Shown one piece after another: positions 1-8,100 of a stretch of 33,008 nucleotides of DNA. Origin of the DNA: Gammaproteobacteria bacterium (GTDB taxonomy: Bacteria; Pseudomonadota; Gammaproteobacteria; Pseudomonadales; Azotimanducaceae); the NCBI GenBank assembly GCA_028820495.1, contig JAPPIX010000191.1, positions 1-33,008 on the forward strand. Reading direction: 5' to 3'. The notes beneath the pieces were generated by a model. The model was given only the letters and a program-made list of their open reading frames with translations. It was not told the DNA's origin and did no database searches. The position numbers were made by a program, and so were the translations under genes. Numbering within the stretch: position 1 is the first letter of the stretch; the number at the start of each line of letters is the position of its first letter.

Positions 1-439
1 CGGGCGAGAAGGTCTTCTGCACCAAGAGGCTGCGCACAATGCTGTTCGGCACGATATCCAACGGCACTGTCTTCTGGAACGGCACCGGCGAGGAGATGCG
101 CGCCCCGTCCAGCACCGTGGATGAATAGCGTTCGCCCAAGCCCCGCACGTAAACGTACTTGCCGCCCACCAAGCTCAAGCCGGTGACCCGGGAAAGCGCA
201 TCGCCGACGCTGGTGTCGGCGAGCAGCGAAAGCGCCTCGGTGTCGAGCACGTTGGACACTTCCGAGGTGGTGCGCTTCTCGTCCGGTATGAACTTGCCGA
301 GCACCACCACCTCCTCAATCGGGCCTGCGGAGATGGCCACGGGCGCGACCTCCTCCTCAGTTTGGGCTATCGCCCCGGAGGCGGCGCCCATTGCGAGCGC
401 TGCCGTGACCAGGATTTTCCGGAACATGCCTCTCAGCAT
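1..439 (-). CDS. TonB-dependent outer-membrane receptor, N-terminal part (runs off the left edge)
   Basis: Reading the minus strand from ATG at 439 gives about 146 residues with no stop before the window edge. There is a signal peptide (second Met at 427, MFRKILVTAALAMG, ending near AIAQ), a TonB-box-like stretch EEVVVLGKF, and then a plug domain recognisable by SVGDALSRVTGLSLVGG, VYVRGLGERYSST and VPLDIVPNSIV. The receptor would import a substrate across the outer membrane using TonB energy; the barrel lies outside the window. It follows the large lipoprotein on the same strand after 259 bp, so the two probably form one uptake locus, perhaps for a phosphorus compound given the PhoB box upstream of the lipoprotein. 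The start could be 439 or 427; neither has a well-spaced Shine-Dalgarno, and both lie inside a long inverted repeat. The family call is firm and the substrate is unknown. Confidence 0.92.
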   Translation of the reverse strand, partial: MLRGMFRKILVTAALAMGAASGAIAQTEEEVAPVAISAGPIEEVVVLGKFIPDEKRTTSEVSNVLDTEALSLLADTSVGDALSRVTGLSLVGGKYVYVRGLGERYSSTVLDGARISSPVPFQKTVPLDIVPNSIVRSLLVQKTFSP

Positions 440-643
440 GCTTCAGTCCACGCCGAAAGCGCGTGCAAGCGCACCGTGCTGTCCCTGCGGGCTCCCAATC
501 GAGGGCGGGACGCCCTCGCTCCAAAACACCCCGCTCAGTTCCGGCGTCACCCCCCCGGAGCGAGGGCGTCCCGCCCTCGAAACGAACCGAGGAGTTCCGC
601 CCCAAAGCGCTTGCTGAAGCATGTTGAAGGGCGTGTTCCGGAA
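417..643. repeat. 30-nt imperfect inverted repeat (arms 417-446 and 614-643) enclosing a REP pair
   Basis: The left arm begins TTCCGGAACATGCC and ends CATGCTTCAG. The reverse complement of the right arm begins TTCCGGAACACGCC and ends with the same CATGCTTCAG. By eye 26 of 30 positions match. The arms enclose the REP pair at 499-580, giving a nested hairpin about 227 nt long. The left arm contains both candidate start codons of the TonB receptor, so a folded transcript could hide its translation start. It could be a small non-autonomous mobile element or a remnant; no target-site duplication was found. Confidence 0.7.
499..580. repeat. REP pair (REPIN), copy 1
   Basis: The forward unit at 557-580 starts with the tetranucleotide GGAG, followed by the perfect palindrome CGAGGGCG / 3-nt loop / CGCCCTCG. 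The unit at 499-522 is the same sequence in reverse orientation, so the two GGAG heads face each other across 34 bp. A GTAG/GGAG head plus palindrome is the known layout of REP sequences mobilised by RAYT (TnpA-REP) transposases; no RAYT gene is in this window. The same unit recurs near 21.7 kb and 30.85 kb. Confidence 0.85.
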
Positions 644-698
644 TTGCTTCATATGCTTATCCGCTGTCCGTTGACGACTTGATCCTTGGACCGCGCCG

Positions 699-3600
699 TC
701 AATTGACGCCAACGGTCCAACCGGCACCCCAATTGCTGACATCCGAACCGACGATGGTGGAGCCAGAACTGTCAAATCGGGCGGGCAAGGAAACGGGGGT
801 CGGCGTGCCTGCGCCTTCGACCAGGTTGGCGGAACCGTCCAGGAAAGTCTGCACCACCGTCTCGTCATCGCCCTCGTTGACCGTGGCGCAGTTCAAGCCG
901 ACCCCGGAGAACTCGATCCGGGTGCCGAGAAGATTCAGGGATTCACCTTGGATGCGCAGGCAGTTGTCCGAGCCGGACACCATCGAGTTGTAAAGGTGCA
1001 GCCCGGTGCCCCGGCGCAGCCGGATGGCGCGCTCGCCGGAGCGGCCGGCTAGGGTCATATTAGCGATCCAAGGCTCGGAGATCGGCGTGGCTGTCTCATC
1101 GCCCTCCCGGTTGTCGGCCTCGATGCCGTTGTCGGCGCTCAAGGACTCAGGCTGCAGGATGTGCAGGTACTGGATGCTGCCAGTCCAGCCGTCGGTCCAG
1201 TCGAGGCTGTCGTCGGCATTGCCGACCAGCACCACGTGGCTGGCGTTGACCGTGCCGCCGAAGAACTCGATGCCATCATCGAGGTTGTTGTACACCTCGA
1301 TGTAATCGACCACCGTGCCATCGCCGACGCCTTGGAAGGCGATGCCGTTGAGCTGGTTCTCCGGATCCACGTTGGAGCCGGCGAACTTGACCACCACGTA
1401 GTTCAGCATGCCGCTGGAGTCGTTGGGATTGTCGCCGCCGAAGAGGCCGGAATTGGCTTCCCCCTCCTTGGCGCAGCCCGCGGTGCCGCCCTCGGCGCCC
1501 TCCGGGCAGTCGTTGATCGGCGCGTTGCCGTTGATGACCAGGCCGCCCCACAGGCCGCGATCGGTGCTGGCATTGCCTGTGCCCATCAAATCCGACTCGG
1601 CGGTCAAGGTGATCGGGGCGTTCTTGGTGCCTCGGGCGCGTATCTGCGAGCCGCGGGAGATGACTAGGAAGTCCTCCGCATCGTCGCCGAAGATGGTGGT
1701 GCCGGATTCGATGTCGAGAACCGCCGAATCTTGGTTGTCGCCGCCAATGACCACCTTGCCGTCCAAGACATAGTGGCGGCTGCGGGTCAGCGCCAAGTCG
1801 CTGGTGTAGGTGCCGGAGAGTTGGCAGACGCCCTTGCCGCCAATGGTCTGGTCCTGCTCGGCTGCGCCGGCCGGGCAGCCGAAGTCAACGCCTGCGTCCG
1901 GCATGCCGACGGTCCAGCCCGAAGTCCAGTCCTCGTCGTCGTTTTCCACGGCGCCGATGAAGTCAGCGGCCTCGAAGAAGCTGTCGCCGGACAAGTCCGA
2001 CGCCGCCACTGCTCGACCGCTGGCGGACACGTTGCTGCGGTCGAGCAGGCTCTGGATGGCGGCCACGTCGTCGCCCTCCACCACGGTGCCGCAGTCGAAG
2101 CTGACGCCATCGAAGGTGATGCCGCTGCCGAGTTGGTTCAAGGAGTCGCCCTGCACCCGCAGGCAGTTGTCACTGCCGGCAACCACCGAGTTGTAGAGCT
2201 TAAGGCCCGTGCCCCGGCGCAGGCGGATGGCGCGCTCGCCCGAGCGGCCGTTGATGGTCATGTTGGCGATGCGCGGCAGCGACCGTGGCGTGGCCGCCTC
2301 ATCACCCTCGCGGTTATCCGCCTCGATGCCGTTGTCGGCGCTCAAGGACTCGGGCTGATCAACGATCAGGTACTGAATGCTGCCCTGCCAGCCGTCGGTC
2401 CAGTCCAGCGAGTCGTCGGCGTTGCCGGTCAGCACCAGGTGCTTGGCGTTCACGGTGCCGCCGAAGAACTCGACGCCGTCGTCAAGGTTGTTGTGCACTT
2501 GGACGTAATCCACCTTCGTGCCGGAACCCACGCCCTGGAAGGCGATGCCGTTCAACTGGTTCTCCGGATCCACGTTGGCGCCGGCAAACTTGACCACCAG
2601 GTAGTTCAGCACCCCGCTGGAGTCATTGGGATCGTCGCCGCCGAAGAGGCCGGAATTGGCTTCGCCCTCCTTGGCGCAGCCCGCAGTGCCGCCCGCGGCG
2701 CCTTCGGGGCAATCGTTGATCGGCGCGTTGCCGTTGATGACCAAGCCCCCCCAGAGGCCGCGCGCGGTGGCGATGTCCGCCCCGCCGGTGAGATCCGACT
2801 GGCTGGTTAGGGTGACCGGCGCGGTGCGGGTGCCGTTGGCGATGATCTTGGAGCCCCGGGAGATGACCAGGAAGTCCACGCCGGTGCCGCCAAAGATGGT
2901 TGTGCCGGCCTGAACGGTCAGGTCAGCCGAGTCTTCGTTGTCGCCGCCGACCACCACCTTGCCGACTAGTTCGTAAGTGTTGTTGCTGGTCAGCAGCAGG
3001 TCGTCGGTAATGGTGCCGGACAGTTGGCACACCCGGGTGCCGTTTAGCATGCGGCTGGAGGTGGTGGCGCCCTCCGGGCAGCCGAAATCCGGTTGGGAGG
3101 CGTGGCTCACGGAGCCGGAATAGGTCCAGCCTGCCGCCCAATTCTCGGCCCCGAATGCGCCGATGAAGTCGGTGTTGTCGAAGAAGGTGTCGCTTAGCGA
3201 GACCGGATCGACCTGTTCGCCGTTCTGGGACACGTTGAGGGCACTGTCCATGTAGGACTTTACTGCGCCGTCGTCGTCCCGGTCGTGGGTCTGGGCGCAG
3301 GCGAAGCTCACGCCCTCGAAGGTGAGATCGGTGCCCAGCAGGGCACGGCTGCCACCGTCCACCCGCAGGCAGCGCTCGGACCCGTCGATGAAGCTGTTGC
3401 GCAGCGAGAGTCCTGTGCCCCGGCGGATGCGCAGGGCCCGCTCGTCGGACTTGCCGTACACGCTCATGTTGGCGATGGTGGGGTTGGATCTGGGCATGGC
3501 GCCCTCGCCGCCCTCGCGGTTGTCCGCCTCGATGGCGTTGTCCGCTGAATCGGTCTGTTCGATGTACAGGTACTGAATGCGCCCGGTCCAGCCATCGGTC

Positions 3601-4553
3601 CAGTCCAAGGAGTCGTCCGCGTTGCCGGTCAGCACCACGTGCTTGGCGTTCACCGTGCCGCCAAAGAACTCGATGCCGTCGTCAAGGTTGTTGTACACCT
3701 GAACGTAGTCCACCTCGGTGGCGTCGCCCACCGCCTGGAAGGCGATGCCGTTCAATTGGTTTTCGGGGTCCACGTTGGCGCCGGCGAAGCGGACGCTGAC
3801 GTAGCGCAGCACGCCGGAGTTGTCGTTGCCGTTGGAGCCGCCGAATTGCCCGGAATTGGCTTCGCCCTCCTTGATGCAGGCATCGGTGCCGCCCGCGGCG
3901 CCCTCCGGGCAATCGTTGATGGGCGCGTAGCCGTTGATGACCAAGCCGCCCCACAGGCCTCGGTCATTGTCCTCCGCCGTGCCGAGCACCTCTTCCTTGG
4001 CCGTGAAGAGGATCGGTTGATCGGCGGTGCCGTCGGCCATCAGCGCGCATCCGCGGTTGATGACCAGGAAGTCGGTTGAACCGCTGCCAACAATGACGCC
4101 ACCCGGCGCGATCTCGAGTTGGCAATCCGGCAGGCTGCCGCCGCTGCTTGGCGCCGCGCCATCCGGTGGCGTGACGCGCGCCGCGCCCCCGGAAATCTCA
4201 AAGATGGCGTCGTTGCCGAGCACCAAGCCGGTCGGGTCGAGGGCGCCGCCCTGCAAGGCCGAAACGTCAATCGTGTTGATGGGCTTGCCCCCAAAGGCTG
4301 AGTCCGCCGTGGTGCCCGAATCCGTAATGGCGGATTCCAAGTGCGCGGGAATCACGGTGGCGACCGTCGAGCCATCCCCAGGTTCGGGTTCCGGCCCGGG
4401 CTCCGGTTCAGGTTCCGGAGCAGGCGGCGGCTGAACCTCAACCTCCACCACGACTGAACCCGGCGAGACATTTTCCGATGAGCCGCCGCAAGCGACCAAC
4501 AGCGCCGCGGCAATGGACAGCACGGCCATCCGGCAAAGATCTCCCACGATCAT
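699..4553 (-). CDS. Large three-repeat beta-rich outer-membrane lipoprotein, probably phosphate-regulated
   Basis: 1284 residues. The N-terminus has a short hydrophobic stretch ending in the lipobox LVAC (Cys22), then a Pro/Glu linker (PEPEPEPGPEPEPG, about residues 45-58). The rest holds three units of about 400 residues, each with the landmarks GLWGGLVINGNAPINDCPEG, KEGEANSG, FAGANVDPENQLNGIAFQ, NNLDDGIEFFGGTVNA, GNADDSLDWTDGW and IEADNREG; the GLWGG motifs fall near residues 200, 600 and 1003. This pattern looks like a secreted parallel beta-helix family that often accompanies TonB-dependent receptors. Its biochemical role is not known to me. Paired Cys in each unit (DCPEG...C and CPxG...CQLSG) suggest disulphides. 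It precedes the TonB receptor and has a PhoB box about 105 nt upstream. ATG at 4553 has AGGA four nt upstream and supplies an Arg before the hydrophobic core; Met9 (4529) is the alternative. Confidence 0.88.
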   Translation of the reverse strand: MIVGDLCRMAVLSIAAALLVACGGSSENVSPGSVVVEVEVQPPPAPEPEPEPGPEPEPGDGSTVATVIPAHLESAITDSGTTADSAFGGKPINTIDVSALQGGALDPTGLVLGNDAIFEISGGAARVTPPDGAAPSSGGSLPDCQLEIAPGGVIVGSGSTDFLVINRGCALMADGTADQPILFTAKEEVLGTAEDNDRGLWGGLVINGYAPINDCPEGAAGGTDACIKEGEANSGQFGGSNGNDNSGVLRYVSVRFAGANVDPENQLNGIAFQAVGDATEVDYVQVYNNLDDGIEFFGGTVNAKHVVLTGNADDSLDWTDGWTGRIQYLYIEQTDSADNAIEADNREGGEGAMPRSNPTIANMSVYGKSDERALRIRRGTGLSLRNSFIDGSERCLRVDGGSRALLGTDLTFEGVSFACAQTHDRDDDGAVKSYMDSALNVSQNGEQVDPVSLSDTFFDNTDFIGAFGAENWAAGWTYSGSVSHASQPDFGCPEGATTSSRMLNGTRVCQLSGTITDDLLLTSNNTYELVGKVVVGGDNEDSADLTVQAGTTIFGGTGVDFLVISRGSKIIANGTRTAPVTLTSQSDLTGGADIATARGLWGGLVINGNAPINDCPEGAAGGTAGCAKEGEANSGLFGGDDPNDSSGVLNYLVVKFAGANVDPENQLNGIAFQGVGSGTKVDYVQVHNNLDDGVEFFGGTVNAKHLVLTGNADDSLDWTDGWQGSIQYLIVDQPESLSADNGIEADNREGDEAATPRSLPRIANMTINGRSGERAIRLRRGTGLKLYNSVVAGSDNCLRVQGDSLNQLGSGITFDGVSFDCGTVVEGDDVAAIQSLLDRSNVSASGRAVAASDLSGDSFFEAADFIGAVENDDEDWTSGWTVGMPDAGVDFGCPAGAAEQDQTIGGKGVCQLSGTYTSDLALTRSRHYVLDGKVVIGGDNQDSAVLDIESGTTIFGDDAEDFLVISRGSQIRARGTKNAPITLTAESDLMGTGNASTDRGLWGGLVINGNAPINDCPEGAEGGTAGCAKEGEANSGLFGGDNPNDSSGMLNYVVVKFAGSNVDPENQLNGIAFQGVGDGTVVDYIEVYNNLDDGIEFFGGTVNASHVVLVGNADDSLDWTDGWTGSIQYLHILQPESLSADNGIEADNREGDETATPISEPWIANMTLAGRSGERAIRLRRGTGLHLYNSMVSGSDNCLRIQGESLNLLGTRIEFSGVGLNCATVNEGDDETVVQTFLDGSANLVEGAGTPTPVSLPARFDSSGSTIVGSDVSNWGAGWTVGVN

Positions 4554-4657
4554 GCATCCTCTGAGCTGAACGATTGTGCGGCTGGGTGCTGCGAACTTGG
4601 CGGGGCAGTCCGCGCAACACCCAATACATCACGCTAGGGACTGGGTTTGAAGATTTT

Positions 4658-4675
4658 GTGACAGCCTGATGACAA
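4658..4675 (-). promoter_or_regulatory. PhoB box upstream of the lipoprotein gene
   Basis: On the minus strand the sequence is TTGTCATCAGGCTGTCAC: two exact TGTCA direct repeats 11 bp apart, matching the enterobacterial Pho-box layout (TGTCA-N6-TGTCA) with a T/A-rich flank. Weaker repeat-like pentamers occur 11 bp further out on each side (CGTAA at 4681-4685 and CTTCA at 4648-4652, minus strand). The distance to the lipoprotein ATG, about 105 nt, is reasonable for a promoter. Binding is inferred from sequence only. Confidence 0.65.
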
Positions 4676-4746
4676 ATTTGTTACGGGTTTGGCGAAGCGG
4701 CCGAGCTGACTCCGCGATGCGCATTCCATCAATCACCGCAGATACA

Positions 4747-4787
4747 TGCGAAAAATCGCAAATCAACTGCCTATCGTGTTTGATAGG
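4747..4787 (+). promoter_or_regulatory. Two short palindromes ahead of the dinJ-type antitoxin (candidate operator)
   Basis: TGCGA-AAAA-TCGCA at 4747-4760 and CCTATC-N6-GATAGG at 4770-4787 lie 55-95 nt before the antitoxin ATG. Antitoxins of the RelB/DinJ family normally bind palindromes in their own promoter, so one of these is a plausible autoregulatory operator. The arms are short and no -10/-35 pair is convincing. The rest of the 4554-4841 gap holds the PhoB box and nothing else I can name. Confidence 0.35.
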
Positions 4788-4841
4788 ATGGCTCACATGG
4801 GCCACACTGTCGAAGTCAAATGGCAAACAGAGAGATGCTTG

Positions 4842-5102
4842 ATGGCCACAAATCAGGTGGTGCGCGCTCGGGTTGACGAGCGCTTGAAGGCGGAGGCCAC
4901 CGCGATACTGGCGACCATGGGACTCACGGTATCCGATTTCGTGCGCATCGGCCTGACCAAGGTGGTGAGTGAACAGGGGCTGCCATTTGAAATGCGAGTG
5001 CCTAACCGGCTGACTGCCGAAACCCTTGAGAGGAGCGAACGCGGCGAAGATCTTCATCGGGCTGAAAACGCCAAAGCCCTGTTTGAAGACTCGGGCATTT
5101 GA
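4842..5102 (+). CDS. dinJ: Antitoxin of the RelB/DinJ family
   Basis: 86 residues, the same length as E. coli DinJ. It has the typical ribbon-helix-helix N-terminus (VVRARVDERLKAEATAIL), the hallmark GLTVSDFVRIGLTKV, and a C-terminal LPFEMRVPNRLT segment that in this family wraps the YafQ-type toxin. ATG at 4842 was chosen over longer in-frame starts because MATNQVVRARVDE aligns with the family N-terminus and a purine-rich AGAGAGA lies just upstream. The stop overlaps the ATG of a toxin-like reading frame (5102), the arrangement expected of a dinJ-yafQ operon. That toxin appears truncated, so this antitoxin may be an orphan and could still act as a repressor. Confidence 0.9.
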   Translation: MATNQVVRARVDERLKAEATAILATMGLTVSDFVRIGLTKVVSEQGLPFEMRVPNRLTAETLERSERGEDLHRAENAKALFEDSGI

Positions 5103-5146
5103 TGCGCAACCCGGTCTATTCCGGTCAATTTAGGCGAAGTTCACGC
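5102..5146 (+). pseudogene. 5' remnant of a YafQ-type toxin gene
   Basis: The frame starting at ATG 5102, overlapping the antitoxin stop by one base, reads MRNPVYSGQFRRS. This resembles the beginning of YafQ-family toxins (E. coli YafQ has IEYSGQYSKDV at the same place). After about 13 codons the similarity ends, and the frame continues without a stop into the signal peptide of the large haem protein, whose own ATG is at 5147. The catalytic part of the toxin is absent. The match is short, so the toxin identity rests mainly on position behind a dinJ gene. Confidence 0.6.
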
Positions 5147-8100
5147 ATGGTCAGGAACCAAGCGGCAGGTGCGAGACCTGCGTCGGGTTTCATCCATTGG
5201 CGGGCACCGTTGCTCGCCGCGCTGGGATTGCTCGCTGCAACGTTTCCGGCGAGCGAGGGCGCCGCCGATGCGGCCTCTGAAGCGCAGCGCATTTGGCTGT
5301 TTCTGGGTGTTTCCGAAGACTCCGGCCGGGAGGGCTTCCTGCGGGTGGTCAACCACTCGGCTCAAAATGGCGAGGTTCGCATTGAAGCGGCGGACGACGC
5401 CGGGACGTCTGCCGCCCCCGTCACCTTGGCCATCGGGGCCGCGCAGGCGGTCCACCTGAACTCCCGGGACCTGGAGGGCGGCAACGCGGGCAAGGGTCTG
5501 CCCGAAGGCATCGGGCCCGGCCAAGGCGACTGGCGGCTCACCCTGTCGAGCGACTTGGACATCGAGGCGCTCTCCTACGTGCGCACCGCCGACGGGTTCG
5601 TGACCACCATGCACGACACCGCACCGACGATGGACGACGGCTCGCACCGGGTGGCGTTCCTCAACCCCGGCAGCAACCACCGGCAGGAAAGCCACCTTCG
5701 GCTGGTCAACCCGGGCGCGGATGCGGCGAGGGTCCGCATCACCGGAACGGACGATGCCGGGCAGCCCGGCACGGCGGCGGTGACCGCTGAGGTGCCCGCC
5801 GGACAGTCGCGGACGTTCACGGCGGCGGAACTGGAAAGCGGCAACGCCCCCGGCCTCTCCGGCGCGCTGGGCGACGGCGCGGGCAAGTGGCGGCTGCGGG
5901 TGGAGTCGGAGCGCGACATCGTGGCGATGAGCCTGCTGGCCACCCCCACAGGCCACTTGGCCAACCTCTCCGCGCCGCCGCCCGAAGCCGATGCGGGCGG
6001 GGCGCACGTGGCGCCGCTGTTCCTGTCGGCCTCCGACCCCTTGGAACGGCAGGGCTTCCTGCGGGTGGTGAACCGCTCCGACGTAGCGGGCACGGTGCGC
6101 ATCGAGGCGTTCGACCAGTCCGACTTCGCCTACGATCCGGTCACGCTGGCCCTTGATCCCCGCCAGGCCCGGCACTTCAACTCCACGGACCTGGAAATGG
6201 GCAACGCCAACAAGGGGCTTGCCGGCCGCCTCGGGGCGGGGCGCGGCGACTGGCGGCTGGAGCTGACCAGCGACCTGGACATTGAAGCGCTGGCCTACAT
6301 CCGCACCAAGGACGGCTTCGTGACCTCCATGCACGACCTGGCGCCGACGGCGGACGGTCTGCTGCACAAGGTGGCCTTCCTCAACCCCGGCAGCAACGAC
6401 CGCCAGGCCAGCCACCTGCGGCTGGTGAACCGGGGCGCGGCGGAGGCCGAGGCGACCATCGAGGGCATCGACGACGCCGGGCAGTCGCCGGGCGCTTTGG
6501 TGCGGGTCCGGGTGCCGGCGGGCAAGGCGGTGTCCTTGGGCTCCAAGGCGCTTGAGGAAGGCGGCGACGGCTTCGAGGGCGCCTTGGGCAACGGCAAGGG
6601 CAAGTGGCGGCTGTGGGTGGCTTCAGACCAGCCGCTGCTGGTGGCCAGCCTTCTGGACACGCCGACGGGGCACTTGGCGAACCTCTCCACGGCGCCGGGC
6701 CGGGGCGCAGCCAAGCCGTCCAGCGCGGATGCCGAGGCGGAGGCGTTCCGCACCCTGGCCTCGCCCATCGTGCAGTCGAAGTGCGTCACCTGCCACGTCG
6801 AGGGCGGCGCGTCCGGCAACACGCGGCTGGTGTTCGTGACGGACGCCGACGCCGACCATCTGTCGAAGAACCTCAATGCGTTCAGGAGCCTGCTGGAATC
6901 GGTTAACGACGCCACCGGCGACGGCGCGGACTATGTGCTAGGCAAGATCCAAGGGGTGAGCCACGGCGGCGGGGTGCAAGTCGCCGCGGGCACTGATGAA
7001 TTCGACAACATGCGCAGGTTTCTCGAGTTGCTCGGCGGCACTGGCGACCGCGGCCCCCAATCCATCACCGCTAAGAACCTGTTTGAAACAGTCCGCATGG
7101 AATCGCCGCGCCGCACACTCTATCGTGCGGCGATGATCTTCGCGGGGCGGGTTCCGACCGCCGAGGAGCTGGCGCCATTCCCGGGCGGCACAATGAAGCA
7201 GCCCAGGGATACCGTCAGGCGCATGATGACGGGGCCGGAGTTCCATGAATTCCTGATTCGCGGCGCCAATGATCGCCTGTTGACGGACTCGCTGGGCTGG
7301 GAGGACATTCTTGCCGACGGACACACAGGCGTAATCGCCAACAACAACTACTCCCAGTTTTCGGGATACGAGGCCGAGCGCGAACGCCTCCAGGCAGGCG
7401 GGCGATCGGCGGACGGCGGATACTCCGACGAATACTACGAGTGGTTCCATGAAGTTCGCTTCGGCGCACGCCGAGCCCCCTTGGAACTAATTGCCCATGT
7501 CGCGGAGAACGACCTTCCGTACACGGAAATTCTCACCGCCGACTACATCATGGCCAACGCCGCGACGGCAGGTGCGTACAGTGCGCCCGTTGCGTTTGAC
7601 GACCCGGACGACCCGTTCGAGTTTCAGCCAACGCGCATCCGGGGGTACCGGCACGGGGGCATCGCCCTGGACGAGTATCCTCACGCTGGCATTCTCAACA
7701 CCACCAGCTACCTGCGCCGCTACCCGACAACGCCGACCAACCGCAACCGGGCGCGCGCCCGTTGGACCTACCAGCATTTCCTCGGCGTCGATATCCAGAA
7801 CTCAGCACCGACCGTTACGGATGCCGATGCCCTGCTCGACACCCGCAATCCGACGATGCACAACCCGGCCTGCACCATCTGCCACATACCCCTAGACCCG
7901 GCGGCGGGCGCGTTCCAGAACTACACGGAGACAGGGTTTTATCGGGCAACAACATATGGCAAACACACTCTCGACCCTGCTTACGCTTTCCCCTCTCACG
8001 CCGCCAAGGGCCATCCGATAGAGCCCAATCGTCCCAACGATCGGACAACCATCGTCTCTCGTGCCGTTCCCATGACCAAGGACAGTTATGTCTTTCTAAG

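Noticed and set aside
357-868. Overlapping short frames around 0.36-0.87 kb on both strands
   Set aside because: Their peptides (for example GGTPSL and RGRDALAP motifs) arise from translating the REP units, which give the same peptides at each copy.
1731-2810. Plus-strand open frame of 359 codons
   Set aside because: It lies wholly antisense to the repeat lipoprotein, recurs in each repeat unit as a mirror of its sequence, and shows low-complexity Ala/Val/Gly/His composition typical of a GC-rich shadow frame.
5099-5146. TTG 5099 or ATG 5102 as the real start of the large haem protein
   Set aside because: These add residues that look like the beginning of a YafQ toxin before a complete signal peptide; ATG 5147 gives a normal signal peptide. 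Not excluded if the fusion is translated.
5141-6415. Minus-strand open frame of 424 codons
   Set aside because: Antisense to the beta-repeat part of the large haem protein; composition is Arg/Gly/Val/Ala-rich and no domain is recognisable.
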